Positions 1 through 7,972 of a stretch of DNA of 49,139 bases are shown one piece after another. The notes under the pieces are model-generated. The model was not told the DNA's origin, did not search any database, and saw only the letters and a program-made list of their open reading frames with translations. A program made the position numbers and the translations under genes. Position 1 is the stretch's first letter. Each line of letters opens with the position of its first letter. This stretch comes from Pelagibacterium sediminicola (GTDB lineage Bacteria; Pseudomonadota; Alphaproteobacteria; Rhizobiales; Devosiaceae). The stretch spans positions 1 to 49,139 of the forward strand of contig NZ_QMEL01000013.1 in NCBI RefSeq assembly GCF_003390885.1, read 5' to 3'.

Positions 1-39
1 GGCGGAATAGTCCTGTCGCAATCGTATCGATCCGGGCAT
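1..39 (-). CDS. Start of a possible IS630-type transposase (cut by window edge)
   Basis: Only 13 codons lie inside the window, beginning with an ATG on the minus strand and continuing past the left edge. A good ribosome binding site (GGAAGGAG, 8 bases before the ATG) supports a real start. The peptide MPGSIRLRQDYSA resembles the N-terminus of IS630-family transposases, which commonly begin with a short basic stretch followed by R-x-D-Y/F-S-A before the helix-turn-helix. No terminal inverted repeat could be identified in the 80 bases between this start and the neighbouring gene. Thirteen residues are too few for a firm call, so it could be another gene that happens to start this way. Confidence 0.4.
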   Translation of the reverse strand, partial: MPGSIRLRQDYSA

Positions 40-122
40 GAGCGAATCTCCTTCCCCGCTATCGAATCAGCAACCCGCCAGTTTGGGAATCCCCCGAGAG
101 TCACACGCCAAAGCCGTTGGTA

Positions 123-1034
123 TCAGTTCATGGTAATCAAGCCGCCGCTCGCATCCGATAGATTGAAAGTCAGCGTATAGGTTCGACCATTGCTGTTGCG
201 CTGAATGATCGCCAGCCCGGATCGCCCATCCGTGCAGTTGATGCGCGGGGTCTGCGAGGTATCAACGGCAGGATTGGTCATACTGCCGGTGCAGGTAAAG
301 CCCGCGCCAGTTATGACAAGCGCCCAGTTGCGGCCATTGTTGCTTTGTATCGAGCCAGAAATTGGCCCGCCGCCGACAAAGGACCCAACACCACTGAGCC
401 GTATTGGCTGGCCGCCATTGTTGAAGCCGTCGTCTCCGCCCGCCCCTTGCTCGTTGAGGAACCTCAGGACAGCATCATCCGATCGAGACCTCTGATTGCT
501 GTTGCAGGTGCCGCCGGCCTGGATTTGGCGGCCGTTCTGATTGTAAAGCATTGTACAGCCAGACGCCCACATAACCTCGATTTCGCCACTCGTACGCCGA
601 AGAATTTCTGGGACATCGGCATTGCCCCCGCCGCTGGGAAAGCCTCCCGCTTCCCGCAAATAGCGGCCGGAGGCCCAGCCTCGCAGCGTACCGGCCTGGT
701 TCTCGATCTGGCACCAGCGCGGAGCGCCGGAGTCCCTGCATCCCAGATTGCGGACCACTTCGCCTTGCCGCACAACGCCCAGTACTCGGTATCCGGTTCC
801 AGGACCGCTGCGAACGTTCAAGGTGTCTCCGGCGTTCAGACCTGAAACCTGATAAAAATCCGGCCCTGACTGTGCCAGTAGAATGCGATGGTGGGGCGTC
901 TTATCTCCCGGTCCGTTTGCTGTGTCGATGGCAAAGGGCACCCACAGCGGCGGGGACGCCGCGATTGCCGGTGCAACAGACAGGATGCCTGTCAGCAAGG
1001 CAGCAAGAATTGTGTAGTTGCGTTGCATTTTCAT
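123..1034 (-). CDS. Secreted SH3b-domain protein
   Basis: The 303-residue product starts with a signal peptide (hydrophobic residues 9-22, likely cut after the AIA near residue 25). A bacterial SH3 domain follows at about residues 59-128, with the hallmark LNVRSGPGTGY motif and a closing GWASGRYLRE. It carries paired cysteines (GCRD, RWCQ) that are also present in the other SH3b protein of this block. The rest, about residues 140-303, is Gly/Ser/Asn-rich with several cysteines (GCTMLY, GGTCNS, FTCTGS, RINCTD), so it is probably a disulphide-stabilised periplasmic domain. I do not recognise its family. SH3b domains usually bind cell-wall peptides, but no catalytic domain is visible. It diverges from an AraC-family regulator, which may control it. 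Confidence 0.8.
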   Translation of the reverse strand: MKMQRNYTILAALLTGILSVAPAIAASPPLWVPFAIDTANGPGDKTPHHRILLAQSGPDFYQVSGLNAGDTLNVRSGPGTGYRVLGVVRQGEVVRNLGCRDSGAPRWCQIENQAGTLRGWASGRYLREAGGFPSGGGNADVPEILRRTSGEIEVMWASGCTMLYNQNGRQIQAGGTCNSNQRSRSDDAVLRFLNEQGAGGDDGFNNGGQPIRLSGVGSFVGGGPISGSIQSNNGRNWALVITGAGFTCTGSMTNPAVDTSQTPRINCTDGRSGLAIIQRNSNGRTYTLTFNLSDASGGLITMN

Positions 1035-1091
1035 GATTCCGCCACCTCGAATGTTTCAGGACAGCACTAGCTGTTCTCAAGCAAGTCTATT

Positions 1092-1104
1092 CCTTGTACC
1101 AAGG
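1092..1104. promoter_or_regulatory. Short perfect palindrome between SH3b gene and araC-type gene
   Basis: CCTTG-TAC-CAAGG is a perfect 5-bp inverted repeat with a 3-bp centre. It sits in the divergent intergenic region between the SH3b gene and the first AraC-type regulator. It could be an operator, but short palindromes also arise by chance and no second copy was seen. Confidence 0.2.
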
Positions 1105-1225
1105 ACGGCAATCCGAAACGCGTATGAACAATATCCGATTTCCGAACAAATCTCTGGACCATCAAAGCTCACAAGCGTTACTCTCATTCTCTACTTCGAC
1201 ACCCGTTGGCGGCAATGAGGTGCGC

Positions 1226-2203
1226 ATGCTGGTGCTACGTGGTCGGACTCTCGAGGCAGACCTTGATCGCCTCGGCCTGTTAGACGTCTATGGGGAGGCG
1301 GCTGCTGGCCTGAAAATGTTTCGGTTTTCCGATACTGTTGACGGATATTTCGGCATGAAGGGGGGGCAGCTTGGCTCAGGGGCGGTAACTGTCTCAATGG
1401 GCGAATGCAGCAATGTCAGCCTTCATCTTCCTGCTGAAGACACTATCCGGTACGAGCGCGTCGGTTTGGGAAGCGCGTCGTATGTCTCGTCGTCCATAGA
1501 TGTGGAGCTGAACGGGGCGTCCGCCGTTATCGTTGGTCCTCGGCCCGTTCAGATGTCGGTCAAGCCTTCCAGTTTTCACACCGGTTGTATGGCCGCCACG
1601 CTGAACATGCGTGAACTCGACAGTTATCTGGAAAGTGCTCAGGATTTCCGTGTTGGAGCCTTGCAAGATGTCATTGTCAGCCAGGTTACCGAGACGAACG
1701 CTGATGCTGAGCTGCGCAGCTTGGTCGCGCATGTTATTTCCAATTTTGATTATTACGGTTCAGGAACGGCCAGCCGCGTTGGCCGGCTGATGGAGGCTCT
1801 GCTTGTTGACACCTTCGTCGCGCTGTTGAAGTCGACAGGAGCGTTGCTTGTGGCGGCCGGCGTCGGTGACATGGAATTGGACGCTCTGCGGCGTGCCCAG
1901 GAATTCATGCGGACGCGGTATGCGGAGCCGTTGAGGATGTCAGATGTTGCCGCTGCGGCCCAAGTGGGATTGCGCCAGCTTGAGTTGTCCTTCCGGCGTC
2001 ACACCGACCAGACGCCGCGCCAGTTCCTGTCCCGGTTGCGGCTTGATCGGGCTAGGCGGCTGCTCATTGGTACACCGCAAATCTCGATTGGGGCTGTGGC
2101 ACAGGCGTGCGGCATTGCCCATCAGGGCCGATTTGCGGGTGAATACCGGAAACGCTTCGGAGAGTCGCCTGTCCAGACACGCCGACGCTTTCAAGGCGCC
2201 TAG
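1226..2203 (+). CDS. AraC-family transcriptional regulator (first of a tandem pair)
   Basis: About 325 residues. The C-terminal hundred residues form the double helix-turn-helix of AraC/XylS proteins: the first helix pair lies around MSDVAAAAQVGLRQLELSFR and the second around ISIGAVAQACGIAHQGRFAG, ending with the typical F-x-E-Y-R-K-R-F-G-E-S-P block. The N-terminal 200 residues are a ligand or dimerisation domain that I cannot assign. An in-frame ATG exists further upstream, but this start is preferred. It aligns with the N-terminus of the next gene (LxxLGLLDVYGEAAAGLKMFRF against LESSGLLLAYKGVADGIQFPRF) and has GAGG five bases upstream. The next gene is a clear paralogue, so a duplication is likely. 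Confidence 0.85.
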   Translation: MLVLRGRTLEADLDRLGLLDVYGEAAAGLKMFRFSDTVDGYFGMKGGQLGSGAVTVSMGECSNVSLHLPAEDTIRYERVGLGSASYVSSSIDVELNGASAVIVGPRPVQMSVKPSSFHTGCMAATLNMRELDSYLESAQDFRVGALQDVIVSQVTETNADAELRSLVAHVISNFDYYGSGTASRVGRLMEALLVDTFVALLKSTGALLVAAGVGDMELDALRRAQEFMRTRYAEPLRMSDVAAAAQVGLRQLELSFRRHTDQTPRQFLSRLRLDRARRLLIGTPQISIGAVAQACGIAHQGRFAGEYRKRFGESPVQTRRRFQGA

Positions 2204-2204
2204 A

Positions 2205-2293
2205 GCGTTTCCAGAATAAGTGGCTACCACTTATTCGGTTCGGAAACGCGATAAATCAAAGACTTAGAGACCCCGTTTTGATTCCATCAAAAC
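2205..2293. repeat. Compound palindromic intergenic repeat
   Basis: Two palindromes follow the stop codon of the first araC-type gene. The outer arms GCGTTTCC and GGAAACGC (2205-2212, 2242-2249) enclose an inner perfect stem AATAAGTGG-CTA-CCACTTATT. Just downstream, GTTTTGAT-TCC-ATCAAAAC (2275-2293) is a second perfect 8-bp stem with a 3-base loop. Elements of this form are common extragenic repeats in Hyphomicrobiales genomes. The GTTTTGATT core recurs, inverted, in the repeats near 4.7 and 44.6 kb. It may also end transcription or protect mRNA between the two regulators. Confidence 0.6.
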
Positions 2294-2341
2294 AGGAAAG
2301 GCTTTAGACGGGATCGGAATACAAGCGCGGGGCCTTCCGCC

Positions 2342-3334
2342 ATGTACAAGATACGTGCTTCGCATATCGAACAGGACTTGGAGTCTTCGGGTCTTCTGCT
2401 TGCCTACAAGGGAGTAGCGGACGGGATTCAATTTCCGCGATTCGACGATCAGGACGACGGTCATTTCTCGGCTTCTGGCGGGCTGGTTGGTGACGGCACC
2501 ATGTCGCTGACCCGATTTGATGTCACCGATTGTGTAATACGGCTGCCACGCGCTGATTTCATAGGCTATGAACGCACATTCTCTGGCCAGTTGGGGCAGC
2601 TGGCAGATGCCGGGCAGACTGCTGCGGCCCATGGCGTAGGGAGCATCTCTTCACCCGGTCAGTTTTGGCTTCATTTCGGCGGGCAGGGCGCCCCGGTTTC
2701 CGGGGTGGCTGTGACGATGTCTCTCGAGAGCTTGGACAGTTTTCTCGAAACCGGAAACGAACGACGCCTTTCTCCTCCGCTGCAAATGGTCTTGTCGTCA
2801 GATGGCCTGACCGGACGTGACCTGCCCCTGATCGGCCTGGTGCAATATGTTCTGGATGAGCGACGTCGTGGCGATCCTGCCTTCAACACGCGCCGAGACC
2901 GGCTTGCAGTGCCGTTGCTACAGGAAATGATGGTGCAGTTTCTCGTGGATACCGGAAGCCTTGTTCTGGGGTCCTCCAGCACGAACCTGGATGCGGTGAT
3001 CGTCAGGAAAGCCAAGCAGGTTATTCAGGAGCACTATGCGAGCCCCATCACCGTCGCCTCAGTCGCTTCTGCCGTTGGTGTCAGCTTGAGATCACTTCAA
3101 AAGTCTTTCCGCGACCAAGGTGAAGGCACTCCCCGTCAGTACCTGTCGTCGGTTCGCCTCGACCGTGCCCGAGAGTGCTTGAAGATCGGGATGCAGGGCT
3201 CGGTGACTGAAATCGCTTGCGACTGCGGGATCATGCACTTGGGGCGGTTCTCACTCGAATACCGTCGCCGGTTCGGTGAAACGCCATCTGCCACATTTCG
3301 AACTGCACGCTTGGCCCGGGGTGTTCCCGGTTGA
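2342..3334 (+). CDS. AraC-family transcriptional regulator (second of a tandem pair)
   Basis: 330 residues, paralogous to the preceding regulator over its whole length. The C-terminal region has the AraC/XylS double helix-turn-helix (ITVASVASAVGVSLRSLQKS and SVTEIACDCGIMHLGRFSLE), closing with YRRRFGETPSATFR. The N-terminal domain is not assignable by eye. The ribosome binding site is weak, but no better start is in frame. It lies upstream of a secreted SH3b protein on the same strand, with a 21-bp-phased direct repeat in the gap, so local regulation of that gene is plausible. Confidence 0.85.
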   Translation: MYKIRASHIEQDLESSGLLLAYKGVADGIQFPRFDDQDDGHFSASGGLVGDGTMSLTRFDVTDCVIRLPRADFIGYERTFSGQLGQLADAGQTAAAHGVGSISSPGQFWLHFGGQGAPVSGVAVTMSLESLDSFLETGNERRLSPPLQMVLSSDGLTGRDLPLIGLVQYVLDERRRGDPAFNTRRDRLAVPLLQEMMVQFLVDTGSLVLGSSSTNLDAVIVRKAKQVIQEHYASPITVASVASAVGVSLRSLQKSFRDQGEGTPRQYLSSVRLDRARECLKIGMQGSVTEIACDCGIMHLGRFSLEYRRRFGETPSATFRTARLARGVPG

Positions 3335-3391
3335 AGCTCTGCCTTTCCGCCTGCTTAAGAATACGGAATGTCGTTATGGCCTATTCGATAA

Positions 3392-3420
3392 ATGGATATT
3401 TTGTTGCGTGATATGGATAT
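3392..3420 (+). promoter_or_regulatory. Phased direct repeat, candidate AraC-type binding site
   Basis: ATGGATAT occurs at 3392-3399 and again at 3413-3420, in the same orientation, 21 bp (two helical turns) apart. AraC-family proteins typically bind such phased direct half-sites. The location, upstream of the secreted SH3b gene and downstream of two AraC-type genes, fits. I saw no equivalent pair in front of the first SH3b gene. Confidence 0.3.
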
Positions 3421-3593
3421 CGCTTTCCCTGGAGACGTAGTAATTTTCCCGGATGATGGCACGTCCTTGTTTATGATGGCGGGCAAGACATAAATCTTGG
3501 ATTGCTTGCCGTGGACGCAGTTGCGACCATGGCCCATCTGGTTTTTTGTCGCGGATTGCCTTCTGACCTTGCAATCTGAACCCGAGGACCGGG

Positions 3594-4622
3594 ATGCTTA
3601 AGATTCATGCATTGGTATTGGCTTTAGTGGCTGGCCTTGTTGTGCCAGCGCATGCGCAACTGGTCATACCCACCGAACCGATAGATTTTCCCGCTGGCTC
3701 CGGTCGCGCGATTGTCGAGCATATGATTGTTGGCAAGGACGTCTACGGCTATACTTTCGAGGGTATGGCCGGGCAGTCGGTGACCATTGCCCTGGAGGCA
3801 GTCACCCCTTCGGCCAACTTTGTTCTCGCAAAATCAGGTGATGCGGGCGGTCTTTACAGCAGCATGACCGGCGAGAGGACACACACCCAAATACTACCGG
3901 AAGACGGCGAATATGTCATCCGGTTGCTGCTCGTTGGACAGGCCGCTGAGACAGGCTCTTCGGACATGACGCTCACCGTCACATTGGGTGATGGAGCGGT
4001 GGGTTCTGGGCCTGCACCCGCGCGGGCCGAGACAGCCGATGCGCCGCAGGGGGACTATGCGGACGGCCTGATGGGTGGCCCCGATTATTGGAGGGTCGAT
4101 GGGCTGTCTTCTGCCGATCGGCTCAACGTGCGCTCAGGGCCTGGAACCGATCATGCGGTCATCGGCACGGTCCGCAATGGTGATATCCTGAAGAATGGCG
4201 ACTGCGCTCAACCCCGCACTACAATCTGGTGCCAGGTGACGGCAACTGATGGCGATGGCCTGATCGGCTGGGTTTCCCACCGCTATCTCCGCGAAGGCTA
4301 TCCGACCGATCCTGAAGGCGATGCGATGGTGGAAGGGACGAACTACCATGCGGTCGGCTCCATTCCATGTGTGATCGAGGCGAATTCGGCAGCCACGAAC
4401 TGCGAATTCGGGGTCACTCGCGGTCAGCCAGGTATCGCGACGGTCTTCATCACGTTGCCCAATGGCTTTGTCCGGGTCATTGCCTTCTCTGACGGCATGG
4501 TCAGCCCGCAATCGGCCGTCACGACATTTAACTATGAGCATTCCGGCGATGAGACATCGGTTACGATCGACAATGGGGCCGAAAGTTACATTATTCCCGA
4601 TGCGGTAATTTTTGGTGGTTGA
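3594..4622 (+). CDS. Secreted SH3b-domain protein with PPC-like domain
   Basis: 342 residues with a clear signal peptide (residues 1-21, cleavage after AHA). Residues about 33-130 resemble a prepeptidase C-terminal (PPC)-like beta-sandwich: GYTFEGMAGQSVTIALEA, then GEYVIRLLL. An SH3b domain lies at about 165-237 with LNVRSGPGTDH and GWVSHRYLRE. It matches the SH3b domain of the protein at the left end of the window closely, including the two cysteines. The last hundred residues contain cysteines (PCVIEAN, TNCEFG) and are otherwise unassigned. Probable periplasmic or envelope protein, role unknown. The two SH3b genes flank two paralogous regulators, suggesting a duplicated regulator-effector unit. 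Confidence 0.8.
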   Translation: MLKIHALVLALVAGLVVPAHAQLVIPTEPIDFPAGSGRAIVEHMIVGKDVYGYTFEGMAGQSVTIALEAVTPSANFVLAKSGDAGGLYSSMTGERTHTQILPEDGEYVIRLLLVGQAAETGSSDMTLTVTLGDGAVGSGPAPARAETADAPQGDYADGLMGGPDYWRVDGLSSADRLNVRSGPGTDHAVIGTVRNGDILKNGDCAQPRTTIWCQVTATDGDGLIGWVSHRYLREGYPTDPEGDAMVEGTNYHAVGSIPCVIEANSAATNCEFGVTRGQPGIATVFITLPNGFVRVIAFSDGMVSPQSAVTTFNYEHSGDETSVTIDNGAESYIIPDAVIFGG

Positions 4623-4677
4623 TCTCCACCGGGCGATCGGAAGGTCGCCTGCACGGCGATTGGGGATGGATCGCGCT

Positions 4678-4715
4678 GCTCTGTGCCGGTTCAATCAAAA
4701 CGTGAAATGATCTAG
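4678..4715. repeat. Dispersed intergenic repeat, copy 1
   Basis: These 38 bases match 44616-44653 at 36 of 38 positions by direct comparison, in the same orientation. The inverted sequence contains GTTTTGATT, linking it to the palindrome at 2275-2293. Both copies lie in non-coding gaps at boundaries between functional blocks. It is probably a rhizobial extragenic repeat and has no coding potential. Confidence 0.65.
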
Positions 4716-4776
4716 CCACTCGCGAGAAAGGTGGTTGCATGGCGTGCCAGGCTAAAGGGCGAGCGAGCCGAATTGA

Positions 4777-5496
4777 CTACCTTTCCAGGTGGTGCATATC
4801 GATCAAGCCGGTGCGTGCCTGAAGCAAATGGTAGCGCATGTATGTTGCCGCACCTTCGGCGTCTTCCGACGCGATGGCAGAATAGATTTTCGCATGTTCC
4901 TCGATCACGCGGTTGCGACGTTCGAGTGTGCGGGTCTGTGCCAGTTGCAGCCCTATTGCCACTGTCTGGCTCACCGGACGGCGAATTTGCTTGAGCAGGG
5001 TAATAAAGTACTCATTTCCAGCCGCTTTTGCGATGGCTTCGTGAAAAGCAAGGTCCTCTTCTCGACCAACGTCACCTTTTTCGATCGCTTTGCGCAGCGC
5101 CTCGTTTGCTTCCCTGATCGCCGATAATTGGGGCACCGTGCGTCTTTGTGCTGCCAGCCGTGCAGCTTCCGCCTCCAGAACGATGCGCGGCTCAAGCGAG
5201 CGCAGATATCCCGATATCTCAGCCGGTTCGGCAAATTCGGTCAGCCTTTGGGATGGCCGGGTGGACACGAACGTACCGATACCTTTCTTCGCATTGACCA
5301 GACCGTCGGCCTGCAACCGCATCAGCGCTTCGCGTACGACCGAACGTGACACGCCACAGCTTACCGCCAGCTCTGCCTCCGATGGCAGCTTGTCGCCCTC
5401 GTTGAGTTTTGCAGCCAGGATCTGCTCCAAGATCTGGCCATAAATAACTTCAGCCAACCGTTGTTTTCGTGCCGGTCGTATATTGATCTTGTCCAC
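4777..5496 (-). CDS. GntR-family (FadR subfamily) transcriptional regulator
   Basis: 239 residues. The N-terminal winged helix-turn-helix (about residues 10-75) has the GntR signature: GDKLPSEAELAVSCGVSRS followed by VVREALMRLQADGLV. The C-terminal half is an all-helical FCD effector domain with the metal-binding type pattern (ARLAAQRR ... FHEAIAKAAGN ... EEHAKIYSAI ... RYHL). FCD regulators commonly sense sugar acids or other carboxylates. It is the last gene of a minus-strand run containing an IolB homologue, SDR, bicupin, dehydrogenase and ABC importer, and most likely represses that operon until its substrate is present. The operator was not identified. Confidence 0.88.
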   Translation of the reverse strand: MDKINIRPARKQRLAEVIYGQILEQILAAKLNEGDKLPSEAELAVSCGVSRSVVREALMRLQADGLVNAKKGIGTFVSTRPSQRLTEFAEPAEISGYLRSLEPRIVLEAEAARLAAQRRTVPQLSAIREANEALRKAIEKGDVGREEDLAFHEAIAKAAGNEYFITLLKQIRRPVSQTVAIGLQLAQTRTLERRNRVIEEHAKIYSAIASEDAEGAATYMRYHLLQARTGLIDMHHLER

Positions 5497-5544
5497 GACA
5501 TCCTTCCTGAGCAGAGTGGCCGATATCTCGACCGCCGCCCCGTA

Positions 5545-6378
5545 TTATTTGAATTTGTCGCGCATTCCCGCAAGCCCTGGGATGTAGTCGATCAGATGCG
5601 CATGATCAGGATCGAAATACTGAACAAGCCCGCGCTGGTCCCGCCCCACCAATATCGTGAATACATACGCGCGATGCCCCGGTGAGGTTACGGTCGGATG
5701 ATAACCGGTCGGCAGGAGGTAGGTATCGCCGTCGCGAATTATTTCGGCGCGAGCATCCTGGGAATCGTAATGCAGCTGCGCACCGAAACCGCTCGGCGGG
5801 TTAAATCTGTAATGGTAGAGTTCGGCGTGGTTGGTTTCGCCGTCTCGGGCGGTATCATGCTTGTGAGGGGGGTAGCCTGACCAGCATCCATCCTCGGCAT
5901 AGAGTTCGCTGACAAGAAGATTGCCTGCCCTGCCATTTCCGTTCTGGCCGAGAATGTGAAAGATCTCGCGCTTCGATTTGGTTTCCGGCGAGCCCACCAC
6001 GACGCTTTCGACTTCCTCGGGCGTGACACGAAATGGGGCATATGGCTCGGGGCAGGCGCCTCCCGCAATTGCCAGGGCACATCCCTCCCCACCGGCTGTG
6101 ATCCGGATCGTTTCAGCCGTTCCGGCGTAGACCGAATCCGCCTTGCCGCTCCAGATGTCGGTCCGGCGGCCGACGTCGCGGAAGACCTCGTCGTCGCAGG
6201 TTATCGTGCATGCGCCAGATTGAACAACGAGGACAAGCTCGAAGCCCGGAACGCTTACAGTATTTTCCTCGCCGGGTTCGAGGTGAACGAGATCGAAATA
6301 GACATCGTCCAGCAATGCGTTCCCGGCGTCGACTATCGGCTTGTGCCTGTCGGTGGTGTGGCGGATTAAATTGGTCAT
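5545..6378 (-). CDS. IolB/KduI-superfamily isomerase, divergent second copy
   Basis: 277 residues of the IolB (5-deoxy-glucuronate isomerase) type bicupin. The C-terminal half holds the metal-binding segment SGYPPHKHD, followed by AELYHYRFNPPSGFGAQLHY and the late histidine in PTGYHP, all conserved against the canonical IolB elsewhere in this window. The insert between them (TARDGETNH in place of QDDLPNES) differs. The N-terminal half is diverged and carries Glu/Gly-rich loops. The start has GGGGA upstream. It is not in the inositol cluster but next to an SDR, a pairing that recalls KduI-KduD of uronate degradation. It may therefore isomerise a different deoxy-uronate; this is inference. Confidence 0.75.
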   Translation of the reverse strand: MTNLIRHTTDRHKPIVDAGNALLDDVYFDLVHLEPGEENTVSVPGFELVLVVQSGACTITCDDEVFRDVGRRTDIWSGKADSVYAGTAETIRITAGGEGCALAIAGGACPEPYAPFRVTPEEVESVVVGSPETKSKREIFHILGQNGNGRAGNLLVSELYAEDGCWSGYPPHKHDTARDGETNHAELYHYRFNPPSGFGAQLHYDSQDARAEIIRDGDTYLLPTGYHPTVTSPGHRAYVFTILVGRDQRGLVQYFDPDHAHLIDYIPGLAGMRDKFK

Positions 6379-6394
6379 GATTTTGTCCCCTGTT

Positions 6395-7192
6395 TCAGAC
6401 CGATGCCGTCAGGCCCCCGTCCACGGTCAGCACGTGGCCGGTGACGAAATCGGATGCTTGTGATGCTAAGAATACGGCGGCGCCGCCAAGTTCCGCTGGC
6501 TTACCCCAGCGCCGCATGGGTGTCCGCGCCAGAAGCCAGCCCGAGAATTGGTCGTCCGCGACAAGTGCCGCGTTCATGTCGGTGGCGAAATAGCCCGGTG
6601 CTATGCCGTTGACCTGAATATTGGCAGGACCGAACTCGGTCGCGAGCCCCCGCGTGAACATCTTGAGCCCGCCCTTGGCCGCCGCATAGGGCACGACCGA
6701 AGACCGCCCAAGGTCGGCAAGGACAGAGAGAGTGTTGATGATCTTGCCGGATCGGCGCGCGATCATGGAGCGGCCAACGGTCCGCGCGAGCCGAAACGGG
6801 ACAGTGAGATTGGTGAGTAGAACCCGGTCCCAATCTGCATCCTTTATTTCGGTCAATGGCTGGCGATGCTGGACCCCCGCGTTGTTGACCAGGATATCGA
6901 TCACCTCGCCGCGCCTGTCGATGCCTTCGAGCAGAGCCTCGGTCGCATCGGCATCGACCAGGTCACAGATCTCCGCTCGCGCCGCGTGACCGTGCCTGGT
7001 CAACTCGGAGACGGCATTGTCGAGCTTTTTGCCGTCACGGCCCACCAGCACAACGCTGGCTCCGTGCTGGCAAAGGGCGGTTGCCATTGCAAAGCCCAGG
7101 CCGGAGCCTCCGCCCGTGACGAGCGCCATGCGGCCGCTCAGATCGAACGCCCCTCTTGCGCCCGGGTCCATCGTTTCGGCCTCGATCGTCAT
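6395..7192 (-). CDS. SDR-family oxidoreductase
   Basis: 265 residues, a classical short-chain dehydrogenase. The NAD(P)-binding TGGGSGLG motif is near residue 27 and NNAG near 106. The catalytic serine (in TLSVLADLGRSS) and YAAAK follow, with PGYFATDM and the C-terminal GHVLTVDGG. It resembles gluconate 5-dehydrogenase and KduD-type enzymes. Only a few bases separate it from the bicupin upstream and the IolB homologue downstream, so the three are almost certainly co-translated. A role in oxidising or reducing a sugar-acid intermediate is likely; the substrate is unknown. Confidence 0.87.
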   Translation of the reverse strand: MTIEAETMDPGARGAFDLSGRMALVTGGGSGLGFAMATALCQHGASVVLVGRDGKKLDNAVSELTRHGHAARAEICDLVDADATEALLEGIDRRGEVIDILVNNAGVQHRQPLTEIKDADWDRVLLTNLTVPFRLARTVGRSMIARRSGKIINTLSVLADLGRSSVVPYAAAKGGLKMFTRGLATEFGPANIQVNGIAPGYFATDMNAALVADDQFSGWLLARTPMRRWGKPAELGGAAVFLASQASDFVTGHVLTVDGGLTASV

Positions 7193-7195
7193 GGG

Positions 7196-7876
7196 TCAGC
7201 CGGCCTTGGGCGTGAATGTGAGGTAGATCTTGGTCAATCCATCGGTCTGCCAATCGAAAACGGTATCCTTGACGGCAAGAAACACGTCCCCCGCGCCGAA
7301 CGCGTGGCGGCTACCGTCTTGTTCAGTCAAAGTGAGGTTGCCCTCGAGCAGATACATGATCTCGTGCTTGGGAAAGGCAATCGGAACTCGGGAATACGCC
7401 GTCGTGCTCCAGGCGCCGGCATTCATCTGCCCTCGAGCGCCGCTGGCAACGGTCACGTCGGCTTGCTCAGGTGTTTCGGAGGTCAGCAGCGAAGCGGGCG
7501 TGGGGTCGCATGTGGCCATGGCTGGCGGAGACGCGGGATCGAGAAGTACGGGAGAGCCGGCACCATGCTCTCCAGCCGCCGCGACGTGCACCGCACTTAT
7601 TTCGGGTGTCGATGTAAGCGTCCACCCGGCTCCCGACGGCACCATGCAGGCTTGACCCACCCGGACCGTGACCGGCTGCCGGTCCGATCCTTCCAATACA
7701 AGCTCGCCAGATTTGACGATTACGAAATGCGACCCGTCATCGAGCGGCCGGCCGTCAACCTGTGCGTTGATGGCGGTGCAGGTCACGCCATGATCCTTGT
7801 CGTCGAGCAGAACGCCGACAGGCGGCGTTTCAGACACAGCATCGATGTTGAAGATGTGCGTGATGCTGGCAGTCAT
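7196..7876 (-). CDS. Bicupin-domain protein
   Basis: 226 residues with two cupin folds. The first is at about residues 30-95 (GSHFVIVKSGELVLEG ... GQACMVPSGAGW). The second is at about 140-220 (FPKHEIMYLLEGNLTLTEQD ... GAGDVFLAVKDTVFDW), resembling the Cupin_3/EutQ-like type. In the second domain, the KHE and a later Glu could supply part of a metal site. The set is not complete by eye, so it may be an isomerase, a sensor or an accessory protein. AAGGA precedes the ATG. It sits directly upstream of the SDR and IolB homologue and about 100 bp after the GhrA-like gene. Confidence 0.7.
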   Translation of the reverse strand: MTASITHIFNIDAVSETPPVGVLLDDKDHGVTCTAINAQVDGRPLDDGSHFVIVKSGELVLEGSDRQPVTVRVGQACMVPSGAGWTLTSTPEISAVHVAAAGEHGAGSPVLLDPASPPAMATCDPTPASLLTSETPEQADVTVASGARGQMNAGAWSTTAYSRVPIAFPKHEIMYLLEGNLTLTEQDGSRHAFGAGDVFLAVKDTVFDWQTDGLTKIYLTFTPKAG

Positions 7877-7972
7877 GGTTGTTCTATATCCTTGTTCAAT
7901 TGTACATGGTGCCCCTCGCTCCTCAGATGAGCGGAGCGAAGGTGTGGTTGCGTGCCCTATTCAGCGCCGGGA

